A DNA stretch of 64,000 bases from the NCBI GenBank assembly GCA_014584315.1, contig JACTNA010000029.1, positions 124,001 through 188,000 of the forward strand. The letters are read 5' to 3'. Below are positions 41,747-51,134 of this stretch, piece by piece. The notes beneath the pieces are model-generated. The model saw nothing but the letters and a program-made list of their open reading frames with translations, did no database searches and had not been told where the DNA came from. Numbering within the stretch: the stretch's first letter is position 1; each line of letters opens with the position of its first letter. A program made the position numbers and the translations under genes. The stretch is from Planctomycetota bacterium (GTDB taxonomy: Bacteria; Planctomycetota; Phycisphaerae; Phycisphaerales; UBA1924).

Positions 41747-43318
41747 ATGGCGACCGCCCGATCCATCGCCGAGATCGTCTCCGCGGAGCCGATCATCGGC
41801 ATGGAGGTCCACGTCGAGTTGGCGACGAGGACCAAGATGTTCACGCGCGCCCCCAGCCCGGCGCACCCCGAGTTCCACGACGCGGGGCCGAACACGCTCA
41901 CGGACGCCGTGGTGCTCGCGCTGCCGGGGACGCTGCCGGTGATGAACCGCGCGGCGGTGGAGATGGCCGCGCTGGTGGGGCTGGCGCTGGGGTGCTCGAT
42001 CGCGCCGCTCTCGCGCTGGGACCGCAAGAGTTACTTCTACCCCGACCTGCCGAAGGGCTACCAGATCAGCCAGTACGACCTGCCGCTCTGCTTCGACGGC
42101 GTCTTCGACCTTCCCGCGACGGACGCGCAGGGGCGGATCGACCCGGCGGGCCAGACGCGGCGCATCGGCATCATCCGGGCGCACCTGGAGGAAGACGCGG
42201 GCAAACTGCTGCACGAGGCGCCCGGCGGCGGGGCGATCGACTGCTCGATCGTGGACCTGAACCGCGCCGGCACGCCGCTGCTCGAGATCGTGACCGCGCC
42301 GGACTTCCGCTCGGCGGACGAGGCGGTCGCGTTCGCGCGGCTGCTGCGCCAGACCTGCCGGTTCCTCGGCGTCACCGAGGGGGTGATGCAGCGCGGGCAC
42401 GTGCGCTTCGAGCCGAACGTGAACTGCCGGCTCACGCTCCGCGACGGGCGCACCGTGCGCACGCCCATCGTCGAGGTCAAGAACCTCAACTCGTTCCGCG
42501 CCCTGCACGGGGCGATCACGCACGAACTGGTGGAGCAGCCGCGACGATGGGCCGCCGACGGGCGCAAGCACGGCCCGGGCGAGAAGACCACCCGCGGCTG
42601 GGACGCCGACCGCGAGGCGACCTACGTGCAGCGCGAGAAAGAGGACGCCGAGGACTACCGCTACTTCCCCGACCCGGACCTGCCGCCGGTGGCGGTGGGG
42701 GAGGCGTGGGTGTCGCGCCTGCGCGCGAGCCTGCCGGAACTGCCGCTCGCCAGGGTGCGCCGCTACTGCGAGTCCTACGCCCTCTCGCCCGCCGAGGCGT
42801 CCCAACTCGTCGAGGAGCGAGAGGTCTGCGAGTTCCTGGACGCCGCAGCAGACTGGGCGGTCGAGCTCGGCGTGTCGCGCGAGCGGGCGGGACGGCTCGC
42901 GGCCGGGCTGGTGCTCCAGCGCGGGGCGCGGCTCGCCAACGAGCGGGCGGTTCTCGTCTCGCGTCTGGGCGTCTCGGCGGCGCAACTCGCGGCCATCGTC
43001 GCCATGCGCGACGCCGGCGACCTCGGCTCGAACGCGGCCGACGACCTCTTCGAGGCGCTGTGCGACCCGGCGAACGCCGGCGCGGACCCGCGCACGCTCG
43101 CCGAATCGCGCGGCTGGCTGACGGTCCGCGACGACGCCGCGCTCGACCGCTGGTGCGAGCAGGCGATCACGGACAACCCGCAGGCCGCCGACGACGTGCG
43201 CGCCGGCAAGCAGGCCGCGATCGGCCGGCTGGTCGGTGCGGTGATGAAGGCGAGCGGGGGGGCGGCGGACGCGAAGGCGGCTCGGGAGCGGCTGCTCGAG
43301 AAACTCGGCGGGGGCTGA
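41747..43318 (+). CDS. gatB: Asp-tRNA(Asn)/Glu-tRNA(Gln) amidotransferase subunit B (GatB)
   Basis: The tRNA-binding, ATP-dependent kinase-like subunit of GatCAB. 523 residues: IIGMEVHVELATRTKMFTRA, LALPGTLPVMNRAAVEMAAL, SYFYPDLPKGYQISQYDLPL, IRAHLEEDAGKLLHE, DLNRAGTPLLEIVTAPDFRS, GHVRFEPNVNCRLTLRDGRT, VEVKNLNSFRALHGAITHEL, EDAEDYRYFPDPDLPPV and a C-terminal YqeY-like tail domain (about residues 375-523) ending ASGGAADAKAARERLLEKLG. All GatB landmarks are present. It is monocistronic here, 35 kb from gatA and gatC. Confidence 0.97.
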   Translation: MATARSIAEIVSAEPIIGMEVHVELATRTKMFTRAPSPAHPEFHDAGPNTLTDAVVLALPGTLPVMNRAAVEMAALVGLALGCSIAPLSRWDRKSYFYPDLPKGYQISQYDLPLCFDGVFDLPATDAQGRIDPAGQTRRIGIIRAHLEEDAGKLLHEAPGGGAIDCSIVDLNRAGTPLLEIVTAPDFRSADEAVAFARLLRQTCRFLGVTEGVMQRGHVRFEPNVNCRLTLRDGRTVRTPIVEVKNLNSFRALHGAITHELVEQPRRWAADGRKHGPGEKTTRGWDADREATYVQREKEDAEDYRYFPDPDLPPVAVGEAWVSRLRASLPELPLARVRRYCESYALSPAEASQLVEEREVCEFLDAAADWAVELGVSRERAGRLAAGLVLQRGARLANERAVLVSRLGVSAAQLAAIVAMRDAGDLGSNAADDLFEALCDPANAGADPRTLAESRGWLTVRDDAALDRWCEQAITDNPQAADDVRAGKQAAIGRLVGAVMKASGGAADAKAARERLLEKLGGG

Positions 43319-43631
43319 GCGCTCCGGCCGCGGCCGCTACCCGGATCGGCGCGAGAAACAGCGTTTCGGCGCGTGAGTGCTTCGCGCCGATGCCGCTTGT
43401 CTTCCCGGAGCGGCAGGCCGGCACGGAACACGGAACCCGGCCCTGCGAGCAACGCCCGCTCCCGCACTCCTCTCTTCGCCCACCGCCGAGCGGAAGCCCG
43501 GCGTGCGGGTTTCAGGGCGGCCGCCGCGTGCCGCCGCCCGACAGGCCTCTCATTCTCTCTCCCCGCGTCCGGCCCCGTGCGAGCGGCCCGGATGCCGTCG
43601 TCCCCGGCGCCGCGGCGTGTACGCTGCTGCG
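43319..43631. other. Intergenic region, 313 bp
   Basis: Between gatB and the kinase at 43632. It contains several inexact GCGCGAGAAACAGCG / TTTCGGCGCG pairings near 43350 but no gene, perfect repeat or clear promoter. Confidence 0.4.
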
Positions 43632-46451
43632 ATGCCGAGCGAGTTCGAGACCGACCCGACGGCGGACCTCCCCGCGCACGGCGACGCGGAGACGGCGGAC
43701 TCCGGCCCGGTCGGGGCGGCCGGCTCGCGCGTCGGGCGCTACCGGCTCGTCGAGATCCTGGGCGAGGGCGGGTTCGGGGTCGTCTGGCGGGCCGAGCAGA
43801 CCGAGCCGATGCGGCGCGAGGTCGCGGTGAAGGTCATCAAGCCCGGGATGGACTCGCGCCGCGTGGTCGCGCGCTTCGAGGCGGAACGGCAGGCGCTGGC
43901 GGTCATGGACCACCCGTGCATCGCGCGGGTGCTCGACGGCGGCACGACAGGCCCGGAGTTCGAGCGGCCCGGCCTGCCCTACTTCGTGATGGAACTGGTG
44001 CGCGGCGAGCCGATCACGGCGTACTGCCGGTCCCGTTCGCTGCCGGTGCGCGCGCGGCTGGACCTGTTCGCGCGGGTCTGCGACGCCGTGCAGCACGCGC
44101 ACTTTAAGGGCGTCGTCCACCGCGACATCAAGCCCGGCAACGTCCTCGTCGCGTCCGCCGACGCCGGGCCGATCCCGAAGGTCATCGACTTCGGCATCGC
44201 CAAGGCGCTCTCCGCGGACGCGTTCGGCGGCCCGCTGCTGACCGAGCAGGGCCAGATGATCGGCACGCCGCAGTACATGTCGCCCGAGCAGGTGGACCCG
44301 ACCGGCGTGGACGTGGACGCCCGGACGGACGTCTACTCGCTCGGGGTGCTGCTCTACGAGTTGCTCACGGGCACCGTGCCGGTCGAGACGCCCGGCGTGC
44401 GCTCGCGCAGCCTGTACGACATCCAGCGGATGATCCTCGAGGGCGAGCCGCCGCGCCCGAGCACGCGTCTTGCCTCGATGATCGGGGGCGAGCGCCCCGG
44501 AGCGCGGTCGGAGGCGCGCGCGCTGCGCGGCGATCTCGACTGGATCGTGATGAAGTGCCTCGAGAAGGACCGCTCGCGGCGCTACGAGACGGCCGCCGCC
44601 CTGGGCGAGGACGTGCGCCGGCACCTGCGCGACGAGCCGGTGCAGGCCGGCCCGCCCTCGGCGTCGTACCGACTTCGGAAGTTCGCTCGTCGGCGCCGCG
44701 TGCCGCTGGCGGCGGGCGCTGTCGTGCTGCTCGCGTTGGTGGCGGGGCTTGCGCTGGCGTCGGCGGGGTTCGTGCAGGCCAGCCGCGAGCGGGACCGCGC
44801 CCGCATCGACGCGGCGCGGGCCGAGCGCGTCGGGGCGTTCCTCGCCGGCATCTTCGCGGCCATGCAGCCCGAGATCGCCCGCACCCGCGATACGACGGTG
44901 CTCCGCGAGTTGCTCGAACGGGCGTCGGCGCGAGTCGGCGCGGAACTCGCGGACGAGCCGGAGGTCGAGGCGGAGGTCCGGCACGCGATCGCCAAGGGCT
45001 ACCGCGCGATCGCGCGCCCCGACGAGGCGGAGCGCCACGCCCGGCGCGCCCACGACCTGCTCACGCGCCACGCCGGGCCGGACGACCCGCGCACGCTCGC
45101 GGCGGGCAACGACCTGGCCGTCGCGCTGCACGACCTCGGGAGGCTTGAAGAGTCGCGCTCGCTCTACGCGGTCGTGCTCGACGCCTACGTGCGCACGCGC
45201 GGCCCGCGCCACCACGAGACGATCGCGACTCGGGCGAACCTCGCCGCGGTCCTGAGCGACCTGGGGATGTACGACGAGGCCGCGGCGTTCTACGAAGAGG
45301 CCGTGCGCGACGCCCGCGCCGGCTTCGGGGCGGAGTCGGAGATCGCGCTCAACAACGAGAACAACCTGGCCTCCGTGCTGGTCCGCCTGCTGCGCTACGG
45401 CGAGGCCGAGCGCCTGGCTCGTGATGCGCTCGAGCGATCGAGGCGAGCGCTCGGCGAAGACCATCCGTACACGGCGCACCTGCTCAACGTGCTCGGGCTG
45501 TCGCTCAACCGGCAGGAGCGGCTCGACGAGGCGGAGGCGGCGTTCGCCGAGTCGCTCGGCCTGGCCCGGGCGATCTTCGGCGACGACCATCCGGTCGTCG
45601 TCTCCGGGCTGACGAACCTCGGGCAGGTGCGGGCGAAACTCGGGCGGCTCGACGAGGCGCGAGTCCTGCTCGACGAGGCGGCGCAGCGCGGGCGGGCCGT
45701 GCTCGGCGACGACCACTACGAACTGGCGGACGTGCTCTCGAATCTCGCCGGCGTGCTGCACCTGATGGGGCGCTACGAGGAGGCCGTGCCGCTGCTCGCC
45801 GATGCCATGCGGATCACGCGGCTGCGCCTCGGAGAGGACGACCTGGAGACGATCCTGTGCGCGAACAACCTCGCGGCCGCGCTCGAGAAGGCGGGCGAGG
45901 TGGAGCGTGCCGAAGCGCTGTACCGCGACGCGCTGGAGCGGGCGGTCCGCGTGCTGGGCGAGACGCACGAGACGACCCTGTCGGTGATGGGAAACCTCGC
46001 CCTGTTCCTCTCCGAGGCGGGGCGGACGGAGGAAGCGCTCGATCTCGGCGAGCGCACGCTGGCGGCGACCGAGGCCGCGCTCGGGCCTTCGAGCGTCGGC
46101 GTGCTCGTGTCGGCGTACAACCTCGCGGGCGGGTACCAGACCGCGGGGCGCTTCGAGCGGGCGGTCGCCCTGTACGAACGCTGCCTGACGATCCTCCCCG
46201 CGCTCCCGCAGGGCCACTGGATGATCGGCGTGGTGCACGGCGGCTACGGCGAGTGCCTGACCGCCATGGGTCGCTTCGACGACGCCGAGCCGAGGCTGCT
46301 CGAAGCGTACGGCGTGCTGCTCAACGCGCTCGGGACGGACCACGAACGGACGCGAAAGGCCGTCGAGCGCCTCGTCGCGCTGTACGGGGCGGCCGGCCGC
46401 GAGGACGAGGCGGCGCGGTGGCGGGCGCTCGTGCCTTTGCCGCCGGGGTAA
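43632..46451 (+). CDS. Membrane Ser/Thr protein kinase with TPR sensor domain
   Basis: 939 residues. Kinase domain ~35-320: [20 protein letters not shown], Lys67 ([12 protein letters not shown]), HRDIKPGNVLVA, VIDFGIAKAL and GTPQYMSPEQ with DVYSLGVLLYELLTG. A basic stretch (LRKFARRRRV) precedes one transmembrane helix (AGAVVLLALVAGLALASAGF). The C-terminal ~520 residues are long TPR-type repeats of about 42 residues (LGEDHPYTAHLLNVLGLSLN, RLDEAEAAFAESLGLARAIF, GDDHPVVVSGLTNLGQVRAK), of the kinesin-light-chain/NB-ARC-TPR style. The kinase is cytosolic and the TPRs face the other side of the membrane. Closely related to the kinase at 55197. Followed 111 bp later by a giant secreted protein. Confidence 0.93.
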   Translation: MPSEFETDPTADLPAHGDAETADSGPVGAAGSRVGRYRLVEILGEGGFGVVWRAEQTEPMRREVAVKVIKPGMDSRRVVARFEAERQALAVMDHPCIARVLDGGTTGPEFERPGLPYFVMELVRGEPITAYCRSRSLPVRARLDLFARVCDAVQHAHFKGVVHRDIKPGNVLVASADAGPIPKVIDFGIAKALSADAFGGPLLTEQGQMIGTPQYMSPEQVDPTGVDVDARTDVYSLGVLLYELLTGTVPVETPGVRSRSLYDIQRMILEGEPPRPSTRLASMIGGERPGARSEARALRGDLDWIVMKCLEKDRSRRYETAAALGEDVRRHLRDEPVQAGPPSASYRLRKFARRRRVPLAAGAVVLLALVAGLALASAGFVQASRERDRARIDAARAERVGAFLAGIFAAMQPEIARTRDTTVLRELLERASARVGAELADEPEVEAEVRHAIAKGYRAIARPDEAERHARRAHDLLTRHAGPDDPRTLAAGNDLAVALHDLGRLEESRSLYAVVLDAYVRTRGPRHHETIATRANLAAVLSDLGMYDEAAAFYEEAVRDARAGFGAESEIALNNENNLASVLVRLLRYGEAERLARDALERSRRALGEDHPYTAHLLNVLGLSLNRQERLDEAEAAFAESLGLARAIFGDDHPVVVSGLTNLGQVRAKLGRLDEARVLLDEAAQRGRAVLGDDHYELADVLSNLAGVLHLMGRYEEAVPLLADAMRITRLRLGEDDLETILCANNLAAALEKAGEVERAEALYRDALERAVRVLGETHETTLSVMGNLALFLSEAGRTEEALDLGERTLAATEAALGPSSVGVLVSAYNLAGGYQTAGRFERAVALYERCLTILPALPQGHWMIGVVHGGYGECLTAMGRFDDAEPRLLEAYGVLLNALGTDHERTRKAVERLVALYGAAGREDEAARWRALVPLPPG

Positions 46452-46562
46452 CCGTCCGAATTGCGGCAGGCCGCACGTCGGCGTGTCCCCTTCGCGCCGC
46501 CGATACCGCTGATGTCTCTGTTCGCCGTCGCGAGGGTGACGGCCCGGGCAGGGGGTGCGCGA

Positions 46563-49500
46563 ATGCGGGACGGAAGGGGAGCGAACGGGCTTGCGCCGGG
46601 GGCTGCTGCTCGCTTCGAGCCGCTCGAAGAGCGTCGGCTGCTCACGCAGGTCTACGACTACGAGGTGTTCCAGGCCGACGGGCCGTGGCGAGCCGGGTCG
46701 GTCGAGGCCGCGTCGATGCTGTCGGACGGGGGTGTTGCGTTCGCCGCCCGGGGCGAGGATTGGAAGGACTACTCGTACCGGATCGGCGGACCCGGGTCGG
46801 GAGCGACGCACACCGACCATGCGCCGAGCGTGATCAGCGATCGCTTCTTCGCGGGCGACGGCGGGTTCGCGGCGTGGGGGTGGTTCCGCGCGAGCGAGGC
46901 GGATCCGGGCCTCACCGGCCTGGGCCTGTTCGGACCCGGCGACGCGCAGCCCACGCACGTGCTCGCGCCCGACACGATGCCCCCGTGGGCGAGCCTGAAG
47001 CGCGCGGGCCTGTCGGACGCCGACAGCAATCGCCTGCTCGTCACGGTGCTGTACGAAGACTTCGTGCAGGTCGATCACGCGTCGATCGTGGGCGGGAACG
47101 TCGTCGTCAAAGGCCCCGGACTGGACACGTCGGCGAGCCTCGTCTCGATCGACGCGGCGCAGCCGGGCCGGGCGCGGTTGGCGACGTACAGCGTCACGCT
47201 CCCTTCGCAGAAAGGCTCGTTCGTCATCTCGCTGGCGCAGGGCGCCAAGGCCGCGGCGGACACGGCCGGCAACCTCGTCGTTGCGACGCAACTCGGCTCG
47301 TTCTACTACAACCCGGACTCCGGCAACAACGGCGTGTGGAGCGAGGTGGAGCCGCCCGTGGACCACGCCCAGCCGTGGAAGATCGTGTCGATCAAGGCGG
47401 AGGCGCTTCAGTCCGGCGTGGCGATCAGCGAGCGCGGCTCCTACGTCACGCTGTCGGCGTCGTTCGAGGATGAGCCGCACGTCGTCTGGTGGAACGGGAC
47501 GAAGGTGGACAAGCGGGCCGTGAACGCGACGGTGACGCGGGTCATGGACGACGGACGAGCCGTCGGCGTGCGATCCGACGGAGCGGTGATCCACTTTTCT
47601 TCGCCGGGCGGCGGCCCCTCGGTCGTGGCGAAACTCTCGGATGGGCCGTGGACCGCCACGCGGAACGCGGACATCAGCCGCGACGGCAAGGTCATCGTGT
47701 TCCAGGCCGCGCGCGGACAGGTCGATCAGGATGCCGAGAGCGGCTTCGGCATCTATGGCGCGGTGAAGGGACTGTTCGGCTGGAGCACGAGCCTGATCGT
47801 CGGCGCGGCCGGGGACGGTCGGCTGGACTTCGGCGAGACGCACTGGGACCTGAACGGCAACGGATCGTTCGACGACAACGTGCACTTCGGAGCATCGGAG
47901 GACTTCGGCCTCAACGTCCACGGCCCGATGGCCCTGCACTCGACGATCGGGCACGACAAGAGGTTCACGGTCGTCTTCGAGGCGGGCGGGCTGTTCGGGC
48001 AGGGCATCGTCGCGGTGAGCGCGAGCGTGGACGGCACGTCGATGATCGCGGGCCAGCCCGAGGCGGTGGTCATTCTCGAGTCCGGCTTCGAGGACAGCGA
48101 CGACGCCGAGATCGACTTCCTTGAGACGACCGCGCCGGGGCTGTACGGCGGGGCGCAGCGGCCCGCGTCCGGACGGGCGATCATCGAGGGGGATGTCTCG
48201 CGCGTCGCGCTGCTGGCCAACGGCATGTCCAACGACGGCGCGATCGGCATGATCGCCATCGTGAGCGAGCAGGAGAACCAATGGTCGTGGACCGAGCGCG
48301 AAGTGTTCGTGCGAGCGCGGCCGGTCGGGCTGAGGCCGGTGCTCGTGCTGCCCGGCATCTTCGGCACGATGCCGAATCAGACCGACTTCAAGGACTGGCT
48401 CATGCGCCGGGGCTTCGAGCCCGACCGCCTGCTGATGGACCCGATCCTGCGCACCTACGACGACCTGCTCGACACGCTGGAACAGCACGCCGGCTACACG
48501 CCGGGGGTGACGCTCTTCGCGGCGACCTACGACTGGCGCATGCCGCCCGCGCCGGTGCACGAGCACGCCGACGGGGCGTTCGATGCGCCGCCGCGGCGCG
48601 ACTACGACGGGTGGGTCTCCGGGTTCACGGCGGCGGATGTCATCTCGGATGTCGCCGCCGGGCAGTACGCCTCCGGCGTGCACTACCTCGTCTACTGGCT
48701 CCAGCGAGCGAAAGCGGCGTGGGAGCAGGCGCACCCGGGCGTCCCCCTCGACAGCGTGGACGTGATCGCGCACTCGACGGGTGGCGTGGTGACGCGGTCG
48801 TACATCCAGAGCCGCGCCTACGCCGGCGACGGCCTTCCAGGCGTCAATCGTTTCCTTTCGGTCGCGGTGCCGCACTACGGCGCGTCGAAGGCCTGGAACA
48901 TCCTGCACGACAACTTCGCCGCGGATTCGGCCTACCAGGTGCTGGTCGCGCCGATGGCCGCGAGCGCGCTGCGTCGTGTGCTCGCCGGGGAGACGGTGCT
49001 CGGCCCGAACGGCGACCACATCACGAAGGCTCGCCTCGAGGCCGCGCCCGAGGTCAACGGCGCGTACCGAACCCTCGAAGAGGCGTTCATCAGCATGTAC
49101 ACGCCGACCGGGCGCGGCCTGCTCGCGATCTACCCGTTCATCCGCGATGAAGGCTCCGCCGCACTGCGCGACGTGAACGCCACCGCGGGCGCGAACGCGA
49201 TCGCGCTCGACCTGCACGGCACCCCCGGACTCCCGCCCGGGCAGTTCCCGCAGAGCGACGGCCTCGGATTCGCGGCCGCGCTGGGGACGGTCATCCTCGC
49301 CACGCGGACCGACATCGGCCTGCTCTACGGCACGGGCGTCGAGACGATGACCTACGCCGAGGAGCGCGTCGGTCATACCGAGGACGAGGACTCACCGGTC
49401 TTCAACATCTACGGCCATTGGCTCAAGCCGGAATACGGCGAGCGATGGTGGATCGATCTGTACTCGGACGAGGGCCCGGCAGGCCCGGACGCGGGCGACG

Positions 49501-51131
49501 GCACCGTGCCGCGGCTCTCCGCGCTCGGCCCGTTCGACGGCTCGCCCTTTGCGCGACGCCACCGATTCGACGGGACGGACCACGGCGCAATCAACAGCAC
49601 GAAGGCATCGCAGCGGATCATGCTGCTGGAACTGGGCATCCCGAGCGAGACGGTCTCAACCGGCGAGTACATCGCCAGCCTGTGGGCCAAGATCTGGAAC
49701 TACAACCACCTCATGGGCTGGCTCGCCATCGTGGTCGATCCCGTAGAGGCGTTCGTCGTGGACGCGCAGGGTCGCCGGCTCGGCTGGACGGCCGCGACCG
49801 GCCCGCTCGCCGAGATCCCCGGCAGCATCTACTGGGGAGGCGCGGACGGCATCGGCTGGATCTTCGGCGACATCCCCGCCGACCTCACGCTCCACATCAC
49901 CGGCATCGAGCCGGACCACCTCGTCTCCATCGTCGGCGCCGCGAACGGACGGCCGTTCAGCCTCGTTAGCGAAGGAGCGATCGGCGTCGGTGAACAGCGA
50001 GTCCTCTCCGTCGGCGTGCCCGGTCAGGACGGCGGCGACGGTGCGCTCTGGCGCGTCGTCCCCGGAACGCCGGTGTTCGGCGCGGCGAACGGCGCGGGGA
50101 CGCACTTCGCGGCCGTACGCGCCCCGGACGGCACCATCGTCTTCGAGCAGACCGGCCCGGGAGCGTGGCGCGCCGTCCGCCTCGACGCCGTCGGACGCGA
50201 CTCGGGCGTCTGGGTGGATGCACGCACCGGCCTCACGCGGATCGCCGTCCCCACGGACGCGGGCCTGCTCCTCTTCACGCGCGCGGACGACGGCTCCTAC
50301 ACGCTGCGCAACCTCACCGACGAGTCCGGCGGCGGCGTCATCGTCTCCGCCATCACCGCGTTCACCTCCCGCGACGGCCTCGCTCACGTCGCCGGCCTCG
50401 ACGCGAACGGAGAACTCCTCCTCTACGCCCAGGGCGACGGGGACTCGTGGACCGCGGCCAACCTCTCACGCGACCATCTCGCCGCGCACGGGGCCGCCAC
50501 GCCGGCGTTCGTCGGTTCGATCATCAGTTACGTCACCGAGTGGAACGGCCTGAACATCGCGGGGCTGGACGCCTCCGGCGCGGTCCACGCCGTCTGGTGG
50601 GCGCCCGGCATGGCGCTGTGGACCGCCAGCGACCTGAGCGCGATCACGAACGCGCCCGCGCTGCACGGCGTGCTCACGGCGTACCTCACGCCCTGGGGCG
50701 GGATCAACCTCGCCGGGATCCTCGCGGACGGATCGCTCTCCGTCACGTGGTGGGTGCCCGCGTTCGGCGGCGAGTGGCGGTCCTCGAACCTCACCTCCGA
50801 CTTCGACGGGCCCGCGCTCGCGAACGCCACGCTCACCAGTTACGTCACGCCCTGGGGAGGGCTGAACGTCGCCGGGGCGCGCGCCGACGGGCAGATCGTC
50901 ATCTACTGGTGGTCGCCGGGCCTCGACGGGTGGGTCGTCTCCCCGATCAGCGAGATCATCCAGGGCGCGGACCTGCTCGTCGGCGCGGTGACGGGCGTCG
51001 CTTCGCCGACCGGAACCATCAGCCTCTTCGGCACATCCGCCGCGGGTGATGCCATCCGCTACCACTGGAGCCCGCCGCCCGGCGACGACCGCTGGACCGC
51101 CCAGAACCTGAGCCTGCTCGCGTCGTCGTGA
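46563..51131 (+). CDS. Giant secreted protein: LEPR-XLL export motif, LCAT/PGAP1-like lipase domain, C-terminal lectin-like propeller
   Basis: 1522 residues from ATG 46563 (GGGGG eight bases upstream); an ATG at 46512 is an alternative. The N-terminus holds ARFEPLEERRLLTQV, the planctomycetal LEPR-XLL signature for export. A first ~550 residues are beta-rich with VEAASMLSDGGVAFAARGED and DYEVFQADG repeats. Residues ~590-830 form an alpha/beta-hydrolase of the lecithin:cholesterol acyltransferase type: RPVLVLPGIFGTMPNQTDFK, FAATYDWRMPPAP, nucleophile elbow VDVIAHSTGGVVTRSYIQ (Ser ~737) and DGTVPRLSALGPF before the His region GTDHGAINSTKASQRIMLLE. Residues ~1160-1522 are a repeat series (ISYVTEWNGLNIAGLDASGA, LTAYLTPWGGINLAGILADG, LTSYVTPWGGLNVAGARADG) of roughly 55 residues per unit, a fucose/PLL-type lectin propeller. 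Confidence 0.87.
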   Translation: MRDGRGANGLAPGAAARFEPLEERRLLTQVYDYEVFQADGPWRAGSVEAASMLSDGGVAFAARGEDWKDYSYRIGGPGSGATHTDHAPSVISDRFFAGDGGFAAWGWFRASEADPGLTGLGLFGPGDAQPTHVLAPDTMPPWASLKRAGLSDADSNRLLVTVLYEDFVQVDHASIVGGNVVVKGPGLDTSASLVSIDAAQPGRARLATYSVTLPSQKGSFVISLAQGAKAAADTAGNLVVATQLGSFYYNPDSGNNGVWSEVEPPVDHAQPWKIVSIKAEALQSGVAISERGSYVTLSASFEDEPHVVWWNGTKVDKRAVNATVTRVMDDGRAVGVRSDGAVIHFSSPGGGPSVVAKLSDGPWTATRNADISRDGKVIVFQAARGQVDQDAESGFGIYGAVKGLFGWSTSLIVGAAGDGRLDFGETHWDLNGNGSFDDNVHFGASEDFGLNVHGPMALHSTIGHDKRFTVVFEAGGLFGQGIVAVSASVDGTSMIAGQPEAVVILESGFEDSDDAEIDFLETTAPGLYGGAQRPASGRAIIEGDVSRVALLANGMSNDGAIGMIAIVSEQENQWSWTEREVFVRARPVGLRPVLVLPGIFGTMPNQTDFKDWLMRRGFEPDRLLMDPILRTYDDLLDTLEQHAGYTPGVTLFAATYDWRMPPAPVHEHADGAFDAPPRRDYDGWVSGFTAADVISDVAAGQYASGVHYLVYWLQRAKAAWEQAHPGVPLDSVDVIAHSTGGVVTRSYIQSRAYAGDGLPGVNRFLSVAVPHYGASKAWNILHDNFAADSAYQVLVAPMAASALRRVLAGETVLGPNGDHITKARLEAAPEVNGAYRTLEEAFISMYTPTGRGLLAIYPFIRDEGSAALRDVNATAGANAIALDLHGTPGLPPGQFPQSDGLGFAAALGTVILATRTDIGLLYGTGVETMTYAEERVGHTEDEDSPVFNIYGHWLKPEYGERWWIDLYSDEGPAGPDAGDGTVPRLSALGPFDGSPFARRHRFDGTDHGAINSTKASQRIMLLELGIPSETVSTGEYIASLWAKIWNYNHLMGWLAIVVDPVEAFVVDAQGRRLGWTAATGPLAEIPGSIYWGGADGIGWIFGDIPADLTLHITGIEPDHLVSIVGAANGRPFSLVSEGAIGVGEQRVLSVGVPGQDGGDGALWRVVPGTPVFGAANGAGTHFAAVRAPDGTIVFEQTGPGAWRAVRLDAVGRDSGVWVDARTGLTRIAVPTDAGLLLFTRADDGSYTLRNLTDESGGGVIVSAITAFTSRDGLAHVAGLDANGELLLYAQGDGDSWTAANLSRDHLAAHGAATPAFVGSIISYVTEWNGLNIAGLDASGAVHAVWWAPGMALWTASDLSAITNAPALHGVLTAYLTPWGGINLAGILADGSLSVTWWVPAFGGEWRSSNLTSDFDGPALANATLTSYVTPWGGLNVAGARADGQIVIYWWSPGLDGWVVSPISEIIQGADLLVGAVTGVASPTGTISLFGTSAAGDAIRYHWSPPPGDDRWTAQNLSLLASS

Positions 51132-51134
51132 GCG

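Noticed and set aside
43512-49376. Very long minus-strand open frame (about 1950 codons)
   Set aside because: It crosses two well-supported plus-strand genes and reads as Arg/His/Asp-rich antisense without any domain.
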